Source: a virus. Taken from it: a DNA stretch of 37,109 nt. Position numbers and translations under genes: made by a program. Of this stretch, positions 37,108 through 37,109 are shown in pieces. The notes beneath the pieces are model-generated. The model was not told where the DNA came from. It made no database searches and was given only the letters and a program-made list of their open reading frames with translations. The stretch covers positions 1 through 37,109 of the IMG/VR virus record IMGVR_UViG_3300044684_000069. One strand, written 5' to 3'. Position 1 is the stretch's first letter. The number at the start of each line of letters is the position of its first letter.

Positions 37108-37109
37108 TT

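Noticed and set aside
1-37109. CRISPR array
   Set aside because: No set of regularly spaced direct repeats of 24-40 nt was seen; the repeats found are short pairs or protein-coding repeats.

Overview
The window looks like most of the genome of a temperate, short-tailed (podovirus-type) phage of a high-GC betaproteobacterium, probably Burkholderiales. That host guess rests on base composition, on the TnpB family present and on a tRNA-like att core; it is an inference. No ribosomal, metabolic or other clearly bacterial housekeeping gene is visible. The terminase, replication genes and a CI-type repressor are not in the window and should lie beyond its ends.

Layout. (1) 1-13.5 kb, plus strand: end of a tail or fibre protein, portal, small overlapping genes, a GroES-like co-chaperonin between two identical terminators, scaffold, decoration-like protein, HK97-type major capsid protein, a head-tail adaptor candidate and a set of tail or fibre proteins. 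(2) 13.5-18.2 kb, plus strand, overlapping genes: a permuted NlpC/P60-like hydrolase, an SGNH-hydrolase lipoprotein, a lysis cassette (coiled-coil/TM protein, secreted protein, small soluble protein, 2-TM protein, 3-TM holin candidate, GH24-type endolysin), a proteasome-subunit-like Ntn hydrolase, an HTH-metallophosphoesterase and a 60-aa protein. (3) 18.2-28.0 kb: an untranslated leader with four short inverted repeats, then a second adaptor-like protein, a beta-rich tail hub (P22 gp10-like) and four large low-complexity ejection-type proteins, one with a virion lytic domain. (4) 28.0-30.7 kb: minus-strand accessory genes interrupted by a plus-strand TnpB element. (5) 30.7-37.1 kb: minus-strand early or lysogeny operon with integrase, excisionase, an HTH regulator and many small Cys-rich or coiled-coil proteins, most overlapping by 4 nt.

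A tRNA 3'-end sequence (T-loop to CCA) lies 11 nt beyond the integrase stop, with no tRNA body upstream. It is the likely attP core. Phage genes lie on both sides, so this may be an unintegrated or virion-form genome rather than an integrated prophage.

How the genes fit together: host GroEL plus the phage co-chaperonin would fold capsid proteins; scaffold, portal and capsid build the head; the adaptor and hub proteins close it; the ejection proteins cross the envelope with help from their lytic domain; the holin and endolysin release progeny. The Ntn hydrolase, metallophosphoesterase and SGNH lipoprotein are the least explained parts and the best candidates for new biology.
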